42,311 nucleotides of DNA, taken from positions 1 to 42,311 of the forward strand of contig CAYONQ010000014.1 of NCBI GenBank assembly GCA_964405375.1, written 5' to 3'. The stretch comes from CAYONQ01 sp964405375 (GTDB lineage Bacteria > Planctomycetota > Phycisphaerae > Sedimentisphaerales > Anaerobacaceae). A program made the position numbers and the translations under genes. The notes under the pieces are model-generated. The model was not told the DNA's origin. It did not search any database and saw only the letters and a list, made by a program, of their open reading frames with translations. Numbering within the stretch: the stretch's first letter is position 1; every line of letters begins with the position of its first letter. This document shows positions 8,013-17,048 of this stretch, piece after piece.

Positions 8013-9900
8013 TTTGAGAATGAAGGTACTAAGCGTTCTTTTTGGTGGTTATGCTATTGGCTTGACGGTGGCGACTGTTGATGCCCTCAGAGTTATCATT
8101 TCGTTAGATTATCTATTTCAGACCGTATGGGATAAGTTGTTCTTAGTATCTGTTTCTATGTTGGTTTATATTGGTGCCTCTGTATTTGCTGCACTTACTA
8201 CTTTAATGGTTGTAAATACGCTCATAGTCTCATTCAATGTGCAGCTGAATAATCAAAAGTCCACCGGCATCAGCATCTGCATCGCTACGGCGGCATCAGT
8301 CCTGCCACTTCTTGTTTCCTTTTATAATTACAGGGTAAGATATTTATTTCCTCTAAAAGAGCATATTTCCGATATAGCCATTGTTTTCGCCCTGTGCCTC
8401 ATTGCCGGTATTTTAGTAGGATACCTGTTTTCTAAAATCTCAGGGGTATGGAAAAGGGTATCGAGAGTTATGGTTGTGGCATTTCTTTTGCCTTTTGCTG
8501 CCGCTGTGGGGATTCACCTCGGGACAAAAGATGCCAGTGTGAATAAGGGCGAAGGTAAACCAAATGTGATTCTCATTGTGGTAGATACTTTAAGGGCTGA
8601 CCACTTGGGCTGTTATGGCTATCATCGGCCTACCAGTCCTAACATCGATGCGATGGTTAAGGAAAGCATACTGTTTCGACACGCGATTACTCAGGCTCCC
8701 TGGACTTTGCCGTCTATTACCTCTTTGATGACCTCTCTATATCCTTCCGTCCATAAACTCCATTTCCCCCCAAAATCTGTTGAATACTCAGCAAGTTCGC
8801 TTGATGAAGCAAGAACTACTCTTGCCGAGTATTTAAGAGAAGAGGGTTATAAAACTGGAGCATTTGTTGGGGCGGGAGGTCATGTTAGTTCAAGATTTCA
8901 CGGTCAGGGTTTCGATTTTTATGACGATGAAATAGCTTATTCAACAAGATATAATCATTTAATCCTATTGAACATAATAGGCCGAATCTTTGGTTTTTAC
9001 TCGAGCAGGCTGGCTGATACTACTACTGAACAGGTGCAGTACTGGTTATCAAGAAACAAGCATCTACCTTTCTTCCTCTTCATACATTATTGGGACCCAC
9101 ATGATCCGTATGGCAGCCCTGAACCTTTCACTACAAGGTATGATGAAGATTACGATGGCGTTTTAAGTCCGGGCATTACAACTGCAAAATTAGAGGAAAT
9201 GGTTTCTGGTTTGAACTCGGATGATATTGCATATGTAGCTTCTCTTTACGATGGGGAAATTAGTTTTACCGATGCTCAAATAGGGAAGCTAATTGAGTTG
9301 TTGAAGGAACTAAAGCTCTTAGATAACACTATGGTAATTTTAACCGCCGACCACGGAGAAGAGCTGTTCGAACACGGAGGATTTGGGCACAGTAAAACAC
9401 TATATGAAGAGCTAATAAGGATTCCACTGCTCATTAGGTATCCTCCATTTGGAGCGGATAAAACCATAGATAGTCAGGTCCAGTTGATTGATGTGGTTCC
9501 AACTGTTCTCGATTACCTGGGTATAGATGTAAGTGACGAAGCTCAGGGCATCAGTTTGATTCCTTTAGTTAAATGTGAAACTGATAATGAGCTACCCGCC
9601 TACTCTGAAACTATGCTGAAGGGGAGAATTATAGCGATAAGATCAGGAAATTTTAAATTTATAAAGTATATAGAAAATGGCAGGGAAGAGTTGTTTGACT
9701 TGGAGGAAGACCCCGGTGAGTTGAGCAATCTGGTTGACAGTAAGGTGGAAATGGCAGAGCAAATGAGACAGGAATTGTTTGAGTGGATGGAAGCCTGCAA
9801 AGAAAAAGCAGCTTCACTCCCAAAAGCAAACCAGGAAAAAGTAATCCCCATAGACGACAAAACGATGGAAGAGCTGAGGTCGTTAGGATATTTGCAATGA
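7999..9900 (+). CDS. Membrane-anchored sulfatase-superfamily enzyme with Thr at the nucleophile position
   Basis: Alkaline phosphatase/sulfatase-fold enzyme. Residues 1-170 hold about five membrane segments, and the catalytic domain (about 185-633) should face the periplasm. Metal ligands are visible: VVDTLRADHLG (Asp196) and TADHGEE (Asp451-His452), plus HGGFGHSK (His464). The sulfatase signature C/S-x-P-S-R is replaced by T236-L-P-S-I240. There is thus no Cys or Ser to convert to formylglycine, and the motif Arg is absent. Thr is the nucleophile in the related phosphoethanolamine and phosphoglycerol transferases (EptA, LtaS), so a phospho-group transferase or phosphodiesterase acting on the glycan is as likely as a sulfatase. 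The very C-terminal EELRSLGYLQ is typical of such sulfatase-like proteins. It is coupled to the GT2 gene upstream. Confidence 0.85.
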   Translation: MKTNDLRMKVLSVLFGGYAIGLTVATVDALRVIISLDYLFQTVWDKLFLVSVSMLVYIGASVFAALTTLMVVNTLIVSFNVQLNNQKSTGISICIATAASVLPLLVSFYNYRVRYLFPLKEHISDIAIVFALCLIAGILVGYLFSKISGVWKRVSRVMVVAFLLPFAAAVGIHLGTKDASVNKGEGKPNVILIVVDTLRADHLGCYGYHRPTSPNIDAMVKESILFRHAITQAPWTLPSITSLMTSLYPSVHKLHFPPKSVEYSASSLDEARTTLAEYLREEGYKTGAFVGAGGHVSSRFHGQGFDFYDDEIAYSTRYNHLILLNIIGRIFGFYSSRLADTTTEQVQYWLSRNKHLPFFLFIHYWDPHDPYGSPEPFTTRYDEDYDGVLSPGITTAKLEEMVSGLNSDDIAYVASLYDGEISFTDAQIGKLIELLKELKLLDNTMVILTADHGEELFEHGGFGHSKTLYEELIRIPLLIRYPPFGADKTIDSQVQLIDVVPTVLDYLGIDVSDEAQGISLIPLVKCETDNELPAYSETMLKGRIIAIRSGNFKFIKYIENGREELFDLEEDPGELSNLVDSKVEMAEQMRQELFEWMEACKEKAASLPKANQEKVIPIDDKTMEELRSLGYLQ

Positions 9901-9976
9901 TTCTCTGTAATCTTAAGGATATCGAAGATGCTCACTTCAACTGGGATTGTTAGCTGCTATATCGGATGGAGCTTTT

Positions 9977-10010
9977 TTGTCTTAGAAAGCATCAAAAAAT
10001 GAAGACAAAC
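9977..10010 (+). repeat. Partial duplicate of the GT2/sulfatase gene junction
   Basis: The bases around the start of the following gene repeat those at about 7976-8008. Both have TTTGTCTTAGA, a short divergent spacer, then AAATGAAGACAAA, which contains the ATG of the downstream gene in each case. Read in the GT2 frame, the copy encodes WSFFVLESIKK and a stop, against WRFFVLETLRNEDK at the true GT2 C-terminus. The 98-base gap 9901-9998 may therefore hold the worn-down end of a second GT2 gene. Similarity beyond these roughly 30 bases is weak. Confidence 0.5.
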
Positions 10011-10721
10011 AATAAAATACTGGTCATCATCCCTGCCTATAACGAGAAAGATACTATTGGCAGGGTAATTGAGAAGACTCAGCGGAAACTGCCCTTTGCC
10101 GATGTGCTGGTGGTAAATGATGGTTCCTCTGATTTTACTTCAGACGTTTCGATACAAAAAGGGGCTTTTGTGTTAGATTTCCCTTACAACCTGGGAATCG
10201 GTGCAGCGATGCAGGCAGGGTATAAATTCGCTTACAAGATGGGCTATGATATAGCTGTCCAGTGTGATGCCGACGGTCAGCACCATCCGGCGGAGATTAA
10301 GAAACTCGTCGCTACTCTCATAAATGACGAAGTTGATATGGTACTCGGCTCAAGGTATCTCAGGAAGAAAAGATACAGGTCCTTCGTCCTTCGGAGGGTA
10401 GGGATACTGATATTTTCCAGGGTCTTATCTCTCATCGTGGGACAAAAGCTTACGGATACAACCTCCGGCTTCAGAGCGGTAAACAGGGAGGTTATAAAGA
10501 GCTTTTCAGCATTTTATCCCTGTGATTATCCAGAGCCCGAGGCATTGGTGCTTCTGCATAGAGAAGGATTTACCATAAAAGAAATACCCGTGAATATGAG
10601 CTCACGTAAGGCAGGGGCTTCTTCAATTAACGGGTTCAGGCCAATTTATTATATGGTCAAGGTACTGTTAGCGATATTTATCGATTTGTGCAAAAAAACC
10701 TCTTACAAAAAAGAGGTTTAG
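9999..10721 (+). CDS. Polyprenyl-phosphate glycosyltransferase, DPM1-like GT2
   Basis: Cytoplasmic GT2 enzyme of the dolichyl-phosphate mannose synthase type, which moves a sugar from a nucleotide donor to a polyprenyl phosphate carrier. Counting from ATG 9999, it shows IPAYNEKDTIGRVI near the N-terminus, VVNDGSSDFT and the metal-binding D90-A-D92-G motif followed by QHHP. Further on are GSRYL and DTTSGFRAVNR, both typical of the DPM1/DpgS group. It has 240 aa and no strong membrane segments, except perhaps near the C-terminus. An upstream ATG at 9966 is in frame but reads through the junction duplicate and is less likely. The next gene is a DUF2304-like membrane protein, a frequent partner of this GT2 type. 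The product probably feeds the GT-C transferases at 5477 and 11097. Confidence 0.87.
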   Translation: MKTNNKILVIIPAYNEKDTIGRVIEKTQRKLPFADVLVVNDGSSDFTSDVSIQKGAFVLDFPYNLGIGAAMQAGYKFAYKMGYDIAVQCDADGQHHPAEIKKLVATLINDEVDMVLGSRYLRKKRYRSFVLRRVGILIFSRVLSLIVGQKLTDTTSGFRAVNREVIKSFSAFYPCDYPEPEALVLLHREGFTIKEIPVNMSSRKAGASSINGFRPIYYMVKVLLAIFIDLCKKTSYKKEV

Positions 10722-10738
10722 CAAGGGAGGCCAAGACA

Positions 10739-11119
10739 ATGTTGAGGATACAGATAATAACAGGTACGGTAAGTATTTTACTATTGGTGTTCGTCTTTGA
10801 GCTCATTAGAAGAGGAAGACTTAAGGAGGAATATGCGCTATTGTGGCTTTTAAGCGGAGCGGTTATTCTGATATTTAGCATTTTTCCCAACCTGTTAGGC
10901 ATTATGTCAAGGGCGATGGGGATGTATTATTTAACCGCCCTGTTTGTTGTCTCTTTTCTATTCTTATTACTGATAGTTTTACAATTTTCGACCGTCCTTT
11001 CACGGCTTTCAGAGAGAAACAAGGATTTGACGCAGGAATTGAGCATCCTAGAGTTTAGGTTTAAGCAATTAGACGAACGATTCCACGAGCTAACCAATGA
11101 AAAAAATGAGGTTGCTTAG
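10739..11119 (+). CDS. DUF2304-like small membrane protein
   Basis: A 126-aa protein with three hydrophobic segments (about 3-22, 33-52 and 63-84) and a charged, probably coiled-coil tail (SERNKDLTQEL onward). Length, topology and the position directly after a DPM1-like GT2 match DUF2304 proteins, which accompany polyprenyl-phosphate glycosyltransferases and may help flip or present the lipid-linked sugar. That role is an inference. The ATG at 10739 is chosen because an AGGGAGG ribosome-binding site lies about 10 bases upstream. The longer reading from 10688 overlaps the GT2 gene and lacks such a site. The end overlaps the next gene by 23 bases. Confidence 0.75.
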   Translation: MLRIQIITGTVSILLLVFVFELIRRGRLKEEYALLWLLSGAVILIFSIFPNLLGIMSRAMGMYYLTALFVVSFLFLLLIVLQFSTVLSRLSERNKDLTQELSILEFRFKQLDERFHELTNEKNEVA

Positions 11120-12566
11120 CAGAAATAGAGAGGTATTAATTTTATTTCTAATTACCCTTGCTGCGAGGGTGTTTTTGGTATTAACTGCCCGGGGCGTTGC
11201 CACAGATGGATGTGCCTATGGGTGGCTGGCGATGGAGTTCGCCGAGGGGAACTTTCGCGAAGTATTCAATTCTGCTTACCCCCCTCTTCTGCCTATATTT
11301 ACCGTTGGCGCTTCATATATCTTTCGAGATTTTGAGCTTTCCGCGAGAATGGTATCCTGCCTTTTCGGCTCGTTGACGGTCTTTCCTCTATTTTTTTTAA
11401 TTAAAGATATCTTTGACAAAAAGACAGCCCTGATGACCGTTTTGTTTTTCATCGTCCATCCTTACCTGTCTCAGGCATCAGGAGAGGTTCTAACAGAGGC
11501 GCTCTACTTCTTCTTCGTAACATCTATTGCATTTCTGTCTTGGATAGCTATCCAAAAGAGCAAACACACCCTCTTTTTATTGGTAGGATTATTGTTGTGT
11601 TTGGCTTCTTTAACTCGGCCCGAAGGAGTTGCCCTTACTTTTCTGGTGCTCGGATGGATTTGGCTAAAGGGTACGAATAGACTTAAAAATGCGCTTCGGT
11701 GGAAATTAATTAGTTCCTTGTTTTGTTTGAGCGTGTTTATTGTCGTCTTATTGCCCTGCTTGTTCTACATCCATCAGGAAACGGGCGTGTGGCAAATAAA
11801 CATCCGACAGCAGGCAGCAATAAATCTAATTCGCCAGGAAGGTATGATAGGCGTAATAAACAGATTTTATAGGCATACTCCCAAGATGCTGTATTTTCTA
11901 TCAAAGGCATACTATCCTGTTTTCCTGATATTTCTCTTTTTTGGTGTAATAAAGAGGAAAATGTTTAAGGGCTTTAGGATTGGAGAGGCCTACATTCTGT
12001 CATTTATCTTGCTTGGAATCTTAATTGTAATGGCTTTTACCGGTGTAACCGACAGATATTTTTACAGCTTTATTCCTATGGCTTTGTGTTGGGCGGCAGC
12101 GGGATTTTGGGAAATCGATTACCGTTTACAGCAAAAATTTAAGGATAAGAGCTTGTCGGTCGGCAAAGGCGGGATAAGCCGCTTTTCTATAATAATCTTA
12201 GTTATAGTTATGGCTGTATGTCTGCCTAAAGGGCTAAGGCCAATCCGCGGACATCGGGCTATTCAGAAAAAGGTGGGATACTGGTTAAAGGAAAATGCAG
12301 GACAAAAAGAATTCATCGTAATGGCCTCATCTCCTCAGGAATCCTTTCACGCAGGGGCGAAGTGGTATAAGTTAAAGGGCAAGACTTATGCAGAAGTCAT
12401 AAGTAATGCCAGGGAAAAAAGGGCAGATTTTATTATTATAAATAAGAAGGCCGACAAGATATGCCCTGATTTCAGGGATTCAGTTAAGGCAGACGACTTG
12501 GAAGTCTTTACAAATAAATTTGAAAATAGCGATAAAAAAATCGTTATATATAAACTGAAGAAGTAA
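11097..12566 (+). CDS. Second GT39/ArnT-like multi-pass membrane glycosyltransferase
   Basis: A 489-aa polytopic protein with about ten to twelve hydrophobic segments and a soluble C-terminal tail of about 100 residues. The first periplasmic loop has ATDGCAYGWLA with Asp37, in the place of the catalytic acid of GT-C (PMT/ArnT) enzymes; SLTRPEGVAL is a recurring element of the family. It probably transfers a sugar from a polyprenyl carrier onto lipid, glycan or protein at the outer face of the membrane. It overlaps the DUF2304-like gene by 23 bases; ATG 11106 is an alternative start. With the DPM1-like GT2 and DUF2304 gene it forms a plausible charge, flip and transfer set. It is the last plus-strand gene of the glycan cluster. 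Confidence 0.75.
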   Translation: MKKMRLLSRNREVLILFLITLAARVFLVLTARGVATDGCAYGWLAMEFAEGNFREVFNSAYPPLLPIFTVGASYIFRDFELSARMVSCLFGSLTVFPLFFLIKDIFDKKTALMTVLFFIVHPYLSQASGEVLTEALYFFFVTSIAFLSWIAIQKSKHTLFLLVGLLLCLASLTRPEGVALTFLVLGWIWLKGTNRLKNALRWKLISSLFCLSVFIVVLLPCLFYIHQETGVWQINIRQQAAINLIRQEGMIGVINRFYRHTPKMLYFLSKAYYPVFLIFLFFGVIKRKMFKGFRIGEAYILSFILLGILIVMAFTGVTDRYFYSFIPMALCWAAAGFWEIDYRLQQKFKDKSLSVGKGGISRFSIIILVIVMAVCLPKGLRPIRGHRAIQKKVGYWLKENAGQKEFIVMASSPQESFHAGAKWYKLKGKTYAEVISNAREKRADFIIINKKADKICPDFRDSVKADDLEVFTNKFENSDKKIVIYKLKK

Positions 12567-12597
12567 AAGCCGGATTGATAAAGGTCTTTGCTGTTTC

Positions 12598-12615
12598 CCT
12601 ATAGCAGACTATAGG
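12598..12615. terminator. Possible bidirectional terminator hairpin between convergent genes
   Basis: CCTATAG, a four-base loop (CAGA) and CTATAGG form a 7-bp stem in the 58-base gap between the convergent glycan cluster and the sugar-nucleotide enzyme gene. No long T-run follows on either side, so termination is only suggested by position. Confidence 0.35.
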
Positions 12616-12624
12616 AGGATAACC

Positions 12625-13599
12625 TCAGCCACCGGTCGTTCGGTCTCGACGCAGTAATTGTTCAAAATACTCGATGGTGGCTTTTAAGCCCTCCTCTATT
12701 TTTACCGTTGGCTGCCAGTTTAGCTTCTCCTTCGCGAGAGAAATATCAGGCTGGCGCTGAGTCGGGTCATCACAAGGCAGAGGTTCAAAAACAATTTTAG
12801 ATTTTGAATTGGTCATATCGATTATCTTATGGGCAAGCTCAAGAATGGACGTCTCCACAGGACTTCCTAAATTAACGGGGCCGGTAAAATCGTCAGGGCT
12901 GTTCATAAGCTTTATAAGTCCTTCTATAAGGTCGCTGACATAGCAGAAGCTCCGTGTTTGAGTGCCATTGCCGTAAATGGTAATCTCTTTTCCCTGAAGA
13001 GATTGCATTATAAAGTTACTTATCACCCGTCCGTCATGCGGTAGCATCCCCGGCCCGTAAGTGTTAAAAATCCTGGCAACCTTAATCTTAAGGTTATGCT
13101 GCCTGTAATAATCGAAGAGAAGTGTCTCCGCACACCTTTTTCCCTCATCATAGCACGACCTTGGCCCGATAGGATTAACGTTGCCCCAGTAACTTTCGAC
13201 TTGAGGATGAATCTTCGGGTCGCCATATACTTCAGAAGTTGACGCTTGAAGTATCTTGGCTTTTACCCGTTTGGCAAGACCAAGCATATTGATTACGCCG
13301 TGCACAGATACCTTGGTAGTCTGAACCGGGTCGAATTGATAATGAACAGGGGACGCAGGGCACGCAAGATTATATATTTCGTCAACTTCAACGTACAAGG
13401 GGAAACAGATATCGTGCCGTAAAACTTCAAACATAGGATTTGAAAAAAATGGCGCTATATTGGCTCGCTGACCGGTGTAGAAATTATCCACGCAGATTAC
13501 CTCGTGTTCTCTCTTGAGCAGCATCTCACAAAGATGTGAGCCGAGGAATCCTGCACCACCGGTTACAAGAACACGTTTGGTTAAACCGGGTCTTTGCAT
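12625..13599 (-). CDS. UDP-glucuronate decarboxylase-like (UXS) extended SDR enzyme
   Basis: NAD-dependent sugar-nucleotide enzyme, most like UDP-glucuronate decarboxylase, which makes UDP-xylose. The Rossmann motif TGGAGFLG is at 13-20, the catalytic Ser/Thr stretch STSEVYGDP at about 121-128, and the Y-x3-K pair at Tyr150 and Lys154 (CYDEGKR). The phrases RHDICFPLYVEVDEIYNLA, SYWGNVNPIGPRSCYDEGKR and FNTYGPGMLPHDGRV are hallmarks of UXS rather than GalE or RmlB. Length 324 aa agrees with soluble bacterial UXS. Although on the opposite strand, it abuts the glycan cluster and would supply a pentose donor. An AAGGAAAAGG stretch upstream of the ATG may act as the ribosome-binding site. Confidence 0.87.
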   Translation of the reverse strand: MQRPGLTKRVLVTGGAGFLGSHLCEMLLKREHEVICVDNFYTGQRANIAPFFSNPMFEVLRHDICFPLYVEVDEIYNLACPASPVHYQFDPVQTTKVSVHGVINMLGLAKRVKAKILQASTSEVYGDPKIHPQVESYWGNVNPIGPRSCYDEGKRCAETLLFDYYRQHNLKIKVARIFNTYGPGMLPHDGRVISNFIMQSLQGKEITIYGNGTQTRSFCYVSDLIEGLIKLMNSPDDFTGPVNLGSPVETSILELAHKIIDMTNSKSKIVFEPLPCDDPTQRQPDISLAKEKLNWQPTVKIEEGLKATIEYFEQLLRRDRTTGG

Positions 13600-13697
13600 A
13601 GACTGTGCACCTTTTCCTTTTTCGATAACCCAAAACCAAGTTTGTTCTTAAAAACCTTACATTGTGTAACATCTTGGCTGACAAACGGTTATGGAAA

Positions 13698-13771
<74 letters not shown>

Positions 13772-13791
13772 ACAGGTTGTTGCGTCTCTGT

Positions 13792-13821
13792 AGTATAACA
13801 GCCTTATATGTATATTGTCAA
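13792..13821 (-). promoter_or_regulatory. Sigma-70 type promoter of the tRNA-Arg gene
   Basis: On the minus strand TTGACA (13816-13821) and TATACT (13792-13797) are separated by 18 bases, close to the consensus. Transcription would begin around 13785, about a dozen bases before the mature tRNA 5' end at 13771. Confidence 0.75.
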
Positions 13822-13932
13822 TTCTCTTGCCGGCAAAACGACCGCTCGTTAGCAAAAGAAAGTCCGGTCATAAACGCAAGGCAGTACTTATTAGCGGCAG
13901 TTACCACCGAATGCCCGTAAGGTGTTTATTGT

Positions 13933-15474
13933 TCAGCTTGTAACAGGATTGTATAGTATGGCTTGTGTATCCAATGGCAGAAAGACGGTGAAGGTTGTGC
14001 CCTGGTTCACTTCGCTTTCCACCTCGATTCTGCCGGCGTGCATTGCCACGATTTCTTTAACAATAGCAAGTCCCAGGCCGGTCCCTTGAATCTGTTTGCC
14101 GGGACGATGCACCCGGTAAAAGCGGCCGAATATCTTCGGAAGCGACTCCTTTGGTATCCCCATACCCGTATCACTAACACGTATAACCACTTCCTGCTCC
14201 TTCTGGAATACCGAAACAGAAATCTGGCCATATTCAGGCGTGAATTTGATAGAATTGCTAATCAGATTTGTAAATACTGATTGTATCTTATCTGGGTCAC
14301 CCGGCAGGCCGGTAAGCCCATCGGCGATATCTGCTTTCAGTTGTATTTTCTTCTTGTCAGCCAATGGCCCCAAAGCTGATAAAACGCTCTTGATAGCATC
14401 AGCAATATATACGTCCTGTCGGGCAATTTTAACAGTGCCGGATTCAATCCGTGATATCTCCAGAAGGTCTTCTACCAAACTCGCTAAACGGTTTGATTCC
14501 TCATCAATGATACCTAAAAACTGTCGCTTGGTTTGTTCGAGCATATTCGGGTCGCGCAGAATTGTGGCTGTGTAGGCCTTGACTGAGGTCAGGGGCGTGC
14601 GCAATTCGTGTGACACGGAAGAAATGAAATCCGTTTTCATATTATCGACTTCGCGCTCCCGCGACACGTCGTGGAGTACTACAACCACGCCAATTACAGT
14701 CCCGCCGTTTTTGCGAATAGGTGCGGCTGTCGTGGTAATCGGGCGTTCACCGCCGTCTCTTGTTATAAGAGCATCACGGTCGGAGCCCATTTCTATCTGC
14801 CCCGAGCTAATTACCTTATCAATCGGGCTCTCAACAACATCCTCCGTTTGTTCATTAATGACCCTAAGAATTTCATCGACCGATTTGCCCCGGACCTGCT
14901 CTAATTGCCATCCTAACAGATTCTCTGCCACTTTGTTAAATAAGGTAATCCGTTTTCCGGCATCTACTGCGATGACCCCGTCTCCCATGCTTGAAAGAGT
15001 TACCGATAACAATTCCTTTTCTGCGGCAAGCTGCTCTGTGCGTTCTTTTACTAATAGTTCGAGGTGGTTGTGGTATTGCTTCAGCTCATCCTGCGCCTTT
15101 TTGTGGCTGATGGCATTTTTCATAACTTCCGGCAGGACTTTGAGGTAATTACGCTTGAAGTCTTTTATTAGATAATCACACGCCCCTGCTTTCATTGCTT
15201 TAACCGCCAGTTCTTCATTTCCCGCACCGGTAGCAAAAATGACGGGGGTATCAGCCATTGAATCCAGTAAATCAAAAGCCGTACCATCACCCAGAAGATA
15301 GTCGATAATCGCAACATCGAACTCGTTGGAGCTCAATATGTTTTGAGCTTCTGAAACGCAGCCCGCTATCATGTAATCGTATGGAAGATTCTCATCCCTG
15401 ACCAGCCGTTTGAAAGCCACCCGGTCAATCTTGTCATCTTCGATTAGTAAGACCTTGTATCTTGTGTCGTCCAT
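13933..15474 (-). CDS. Hybrid kinase: receiver-PAS-HisKA-HATPase
   Basis: Soluble sensor kinase with an N-terminal receiver (residues 5-120; acidic pocket EDD, phospho-acceptor Asp58 in IIDYLLGDG, Lys104). A short coiled linker leads to a PAS domain (about 155-270), then HisKA with His289 in SVSHELRTP and a complete HATPase (N box NLISNSIKF, GMGIP, GTGLGLAIV). No membrane segments are seen, so it should be cytoplasmic and take its input through the receiver and PAS. The receiver is a clear paralogue of that in the gene at 17049-18077: both have SEA-NIL and the IID/ISDY-LGDGTAF run. It follows the next kinase by 15 bases with a GAGGAGC ribosome-binding site. It is the last gene of the signalling block. 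Confidence 0.9.
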   Translation of the reverse strand: MDDTRYKVLLIEDDKIDRVAFKRLVRDENLPYDYMIAGCVSEAQNILSSNEFDVAIIDYLLGDGTAFDLLDSMADTPVIFATGAGNEELAVKAMKAGACDYLIKDFKRNYLKVLPEVMKNAISHKKAQDELKQYHNHLELLVKERTEQLAAEKELLSVTLSSMGDGVIAVDAGKRITLFNKVAENLLGWQLEQVRGKSVDEILRVINEQTEDVVESPIDKVISSGQIEMGSDRDALITRDGGERPITTTAAPIRKNGGTVIGVVVVLHDVSREREVDNMKTDFISSVSHELRTPLTSVKAYTATILRDPNMLEQTKRQFLGIIDEESNRLASLVEDLLEISRIESGTVKIARQDVYIADAIKSVLSALGPLADKKKIQLKADIADGLTGLPGDPDKIQSVFTNLISNSIKFTPEYGQISVSVFQKEQEVVIRVSDTGMGIPKESLPKIFGRFYRVHRPGKQIQGTGLGLAIVKEIVAMHAGRIEVESEVNQGTTFTVFLPLDTQAILYNPVTS

Positions 15475-15489
15475 AGCTTGCTCCTCGAT

Positions 15490-17031
15490 TCAGTAGCAGG
15501 ATTTGAGGGGCTGTTTTTCCTTTTTGGCGGTATCGTGTGACCGCGGGAGCGTGAAAAAGAATGTGCTTCCGTAACCGGGTTTCGCCTCCACCCATGCACT
15601 GCCATCGTACCTCTCGACAATCTTTTTGACCACTGAAAGGCCAATACCGGTACTTTCGGTTTCATCGGTGGTGGAAAGTGTCTGAAAAATTTTGAAAATC
15701 TTTTCAAAATACTTTTCTTCAATTCCAGGCCCGTTATCGGCAACGCTGAATTTCCACATCCCGTTCTCTTCTACGCAGCTGACCCTGATGTACCCTTTAG
15801 ACTTGTCCATATACTTTACAGCATTGCTCAGTAGATTTTGGAATACCTGTGTGATGCGGGTCCGCTCACAAAGAATCGTCGGCAGCTTGTCTTCAAGTTC
15901 TATCTCGATATTTTCAGGCGGGCCAACCGTCTCGATTATCTCGGGTACAAGCTCGTTTAAGTTCACCAATGTCTGCTTTTCGCGGGTTCGTCCGATTCTC
16001 GAGTATTGAAGAATCCCATCAATTAAATCGTGCATCCGGTCAACCCGCTTCAAAAGCAGGTCTATTTGTCTTTTGCTCTCCTCGCTAAGTGTGTCTGCAC
16101 AACTGGCTGCTAATCCATCCGCCAGCATTTTGATGCCACGTAGCGGCGTTTTCAAATCGTGAGAAACAACATGCGCAAAATCCTTTAATTCCTGGTTGGT
16201 ATTTTCTATTTCCTCCAGCAGTCTGGTCTTTTGCCCCTCTGCTTGTTTCCTCTCCGTAATATCCTCTCCGGAGCTCAGGACGGCTTCAACTTTGCCGTTC
16301 TCATCGTACAATATGGCATTGTGCCACGCTACAAGCCGTTCGGTGCCGCTCTTGGTCAAGATGGGAGTCTCGAAATATTCAAATGGCCCAAGTTGGCCTC
16401 TCAATAACCCTGAAATAACCAACCTTACTTCACGCCTGGCCCTCTCCGGTACAAAGCTATCACACCAGTCTTTGCCGATAATCTCTTTTTCCTTGTACCC
16501 TAAAATTTCGCAGCCCTTTTTGTTAATGAGACTGACCTTCTGCTCGTTATCGATAACTAACAGGATTACTCCTGCAACATCAAGGTAGTTTTGTGCCCTG
16601 TTTCTTTCATCCTTCAGAACCTTTTCCGCGCCGATGCGCTCTTTTTTACGCTCGATAGCATAGCGGATGCTCCGCCCTAATACATCCTTGAAGATTTTAC
16701 CTTTAACAAGATAATCATCCGCCCCATTCTTTATGGCTTGTACACCGATTTCTTCATCAGCCAGTTCTGTCATCACAACAATGGGAATGTGGGGGTTCGA
16801 GGCGCGAATCCTTTTAACCGTGTTAATTCCGCTGCTGTCTGGAAGCGCCAAGTCTGATAATATAATGTCAAAACTCTTACAATTGAGACGTCGGATAGCG
16901 GTCGTCAGGTCTTTGGCAGTCTCAGTATTGAACTTTACAGTATTAGAGCAGCCGGAAAGGGCCTGCTTTACAAACAGACAGGCTGACGAGTCCTCTTCTA
17001 CCAATAAAGCATTTATCACTTCACCGCTCAT
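15490..17031 (-). CDS. Hybrid kinase: receiver-PAS-HisKA-HATPase, phytochrome-type kinase core
   Basis: A 513-aa cytoplasmic kinase. It has a receiver at about 5-125 (Asp60 in LSDLALPDSSG), a PAS domain at about 145-265 ending in GEDITERK, and HisKA with His291 in VVSHDLKTPLRG. The HATPase has NLLSNAVKYM, DNGPGIEEKY and STGIGLSVVKK. The kinase core, including FKIFQTLS, is of the type found in phytochrome-like kinases that pair with Rcp1-type single receivers. It closely resembles the core of the transmembrane kinase at 18897-21314, so one was probably copied from the other. ATG 17031 is chosen for the GTGGGGGG ribosome-binding site before it; a TTG at 17052 overlaps the preceding gene's end and is less likely. 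Confidence 0.9.
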   Translation of the reverse strand: MSGEVINALLVEEDSSACLFVKQALSGCSNTVKFNTETAKDLTTAIRRLNCKSFDIILSDLALPDSSGINTVKRIRASNPHIPIVVMTELADEEIGVQAIKNGADDYLVKGKIFKDVLGRSIRYAIERKKERIGAEKVLKDERNRAQNYLDVAGVILLVIDNEQKVSLINKKGCEILGYKEKEIIGKDWCDSFVPERARREVRLVISGLLRGQLGPFEYFETPILTKSGTERLVAWHNAILYDENGKVEAVLSSGEDITERKQAEGQKTRLLEEIENTNQELKDFAHVVSHDLKTPLRGIKMLADGLAASCADTLSEESKRQIDLLLKRVDRMHDLIDGILQYSRIGRTREKQTLVNLNELVPEIIETVGPPENIEIELEDKLPTILCERTRITQVFQNLLSNAVKYMDKSKGYIRVSCVEENGMWKFSVADNGPGIEEKYFEKIFKIFQTLSTTDETESTGIGLSVVKKIVERYDGSAWVEAKPGYGSTFFFTLPRSHDTAKKEKQPLKSCY

Positions 17032-17048
17032 TTGCCCCCCCACTTTGA

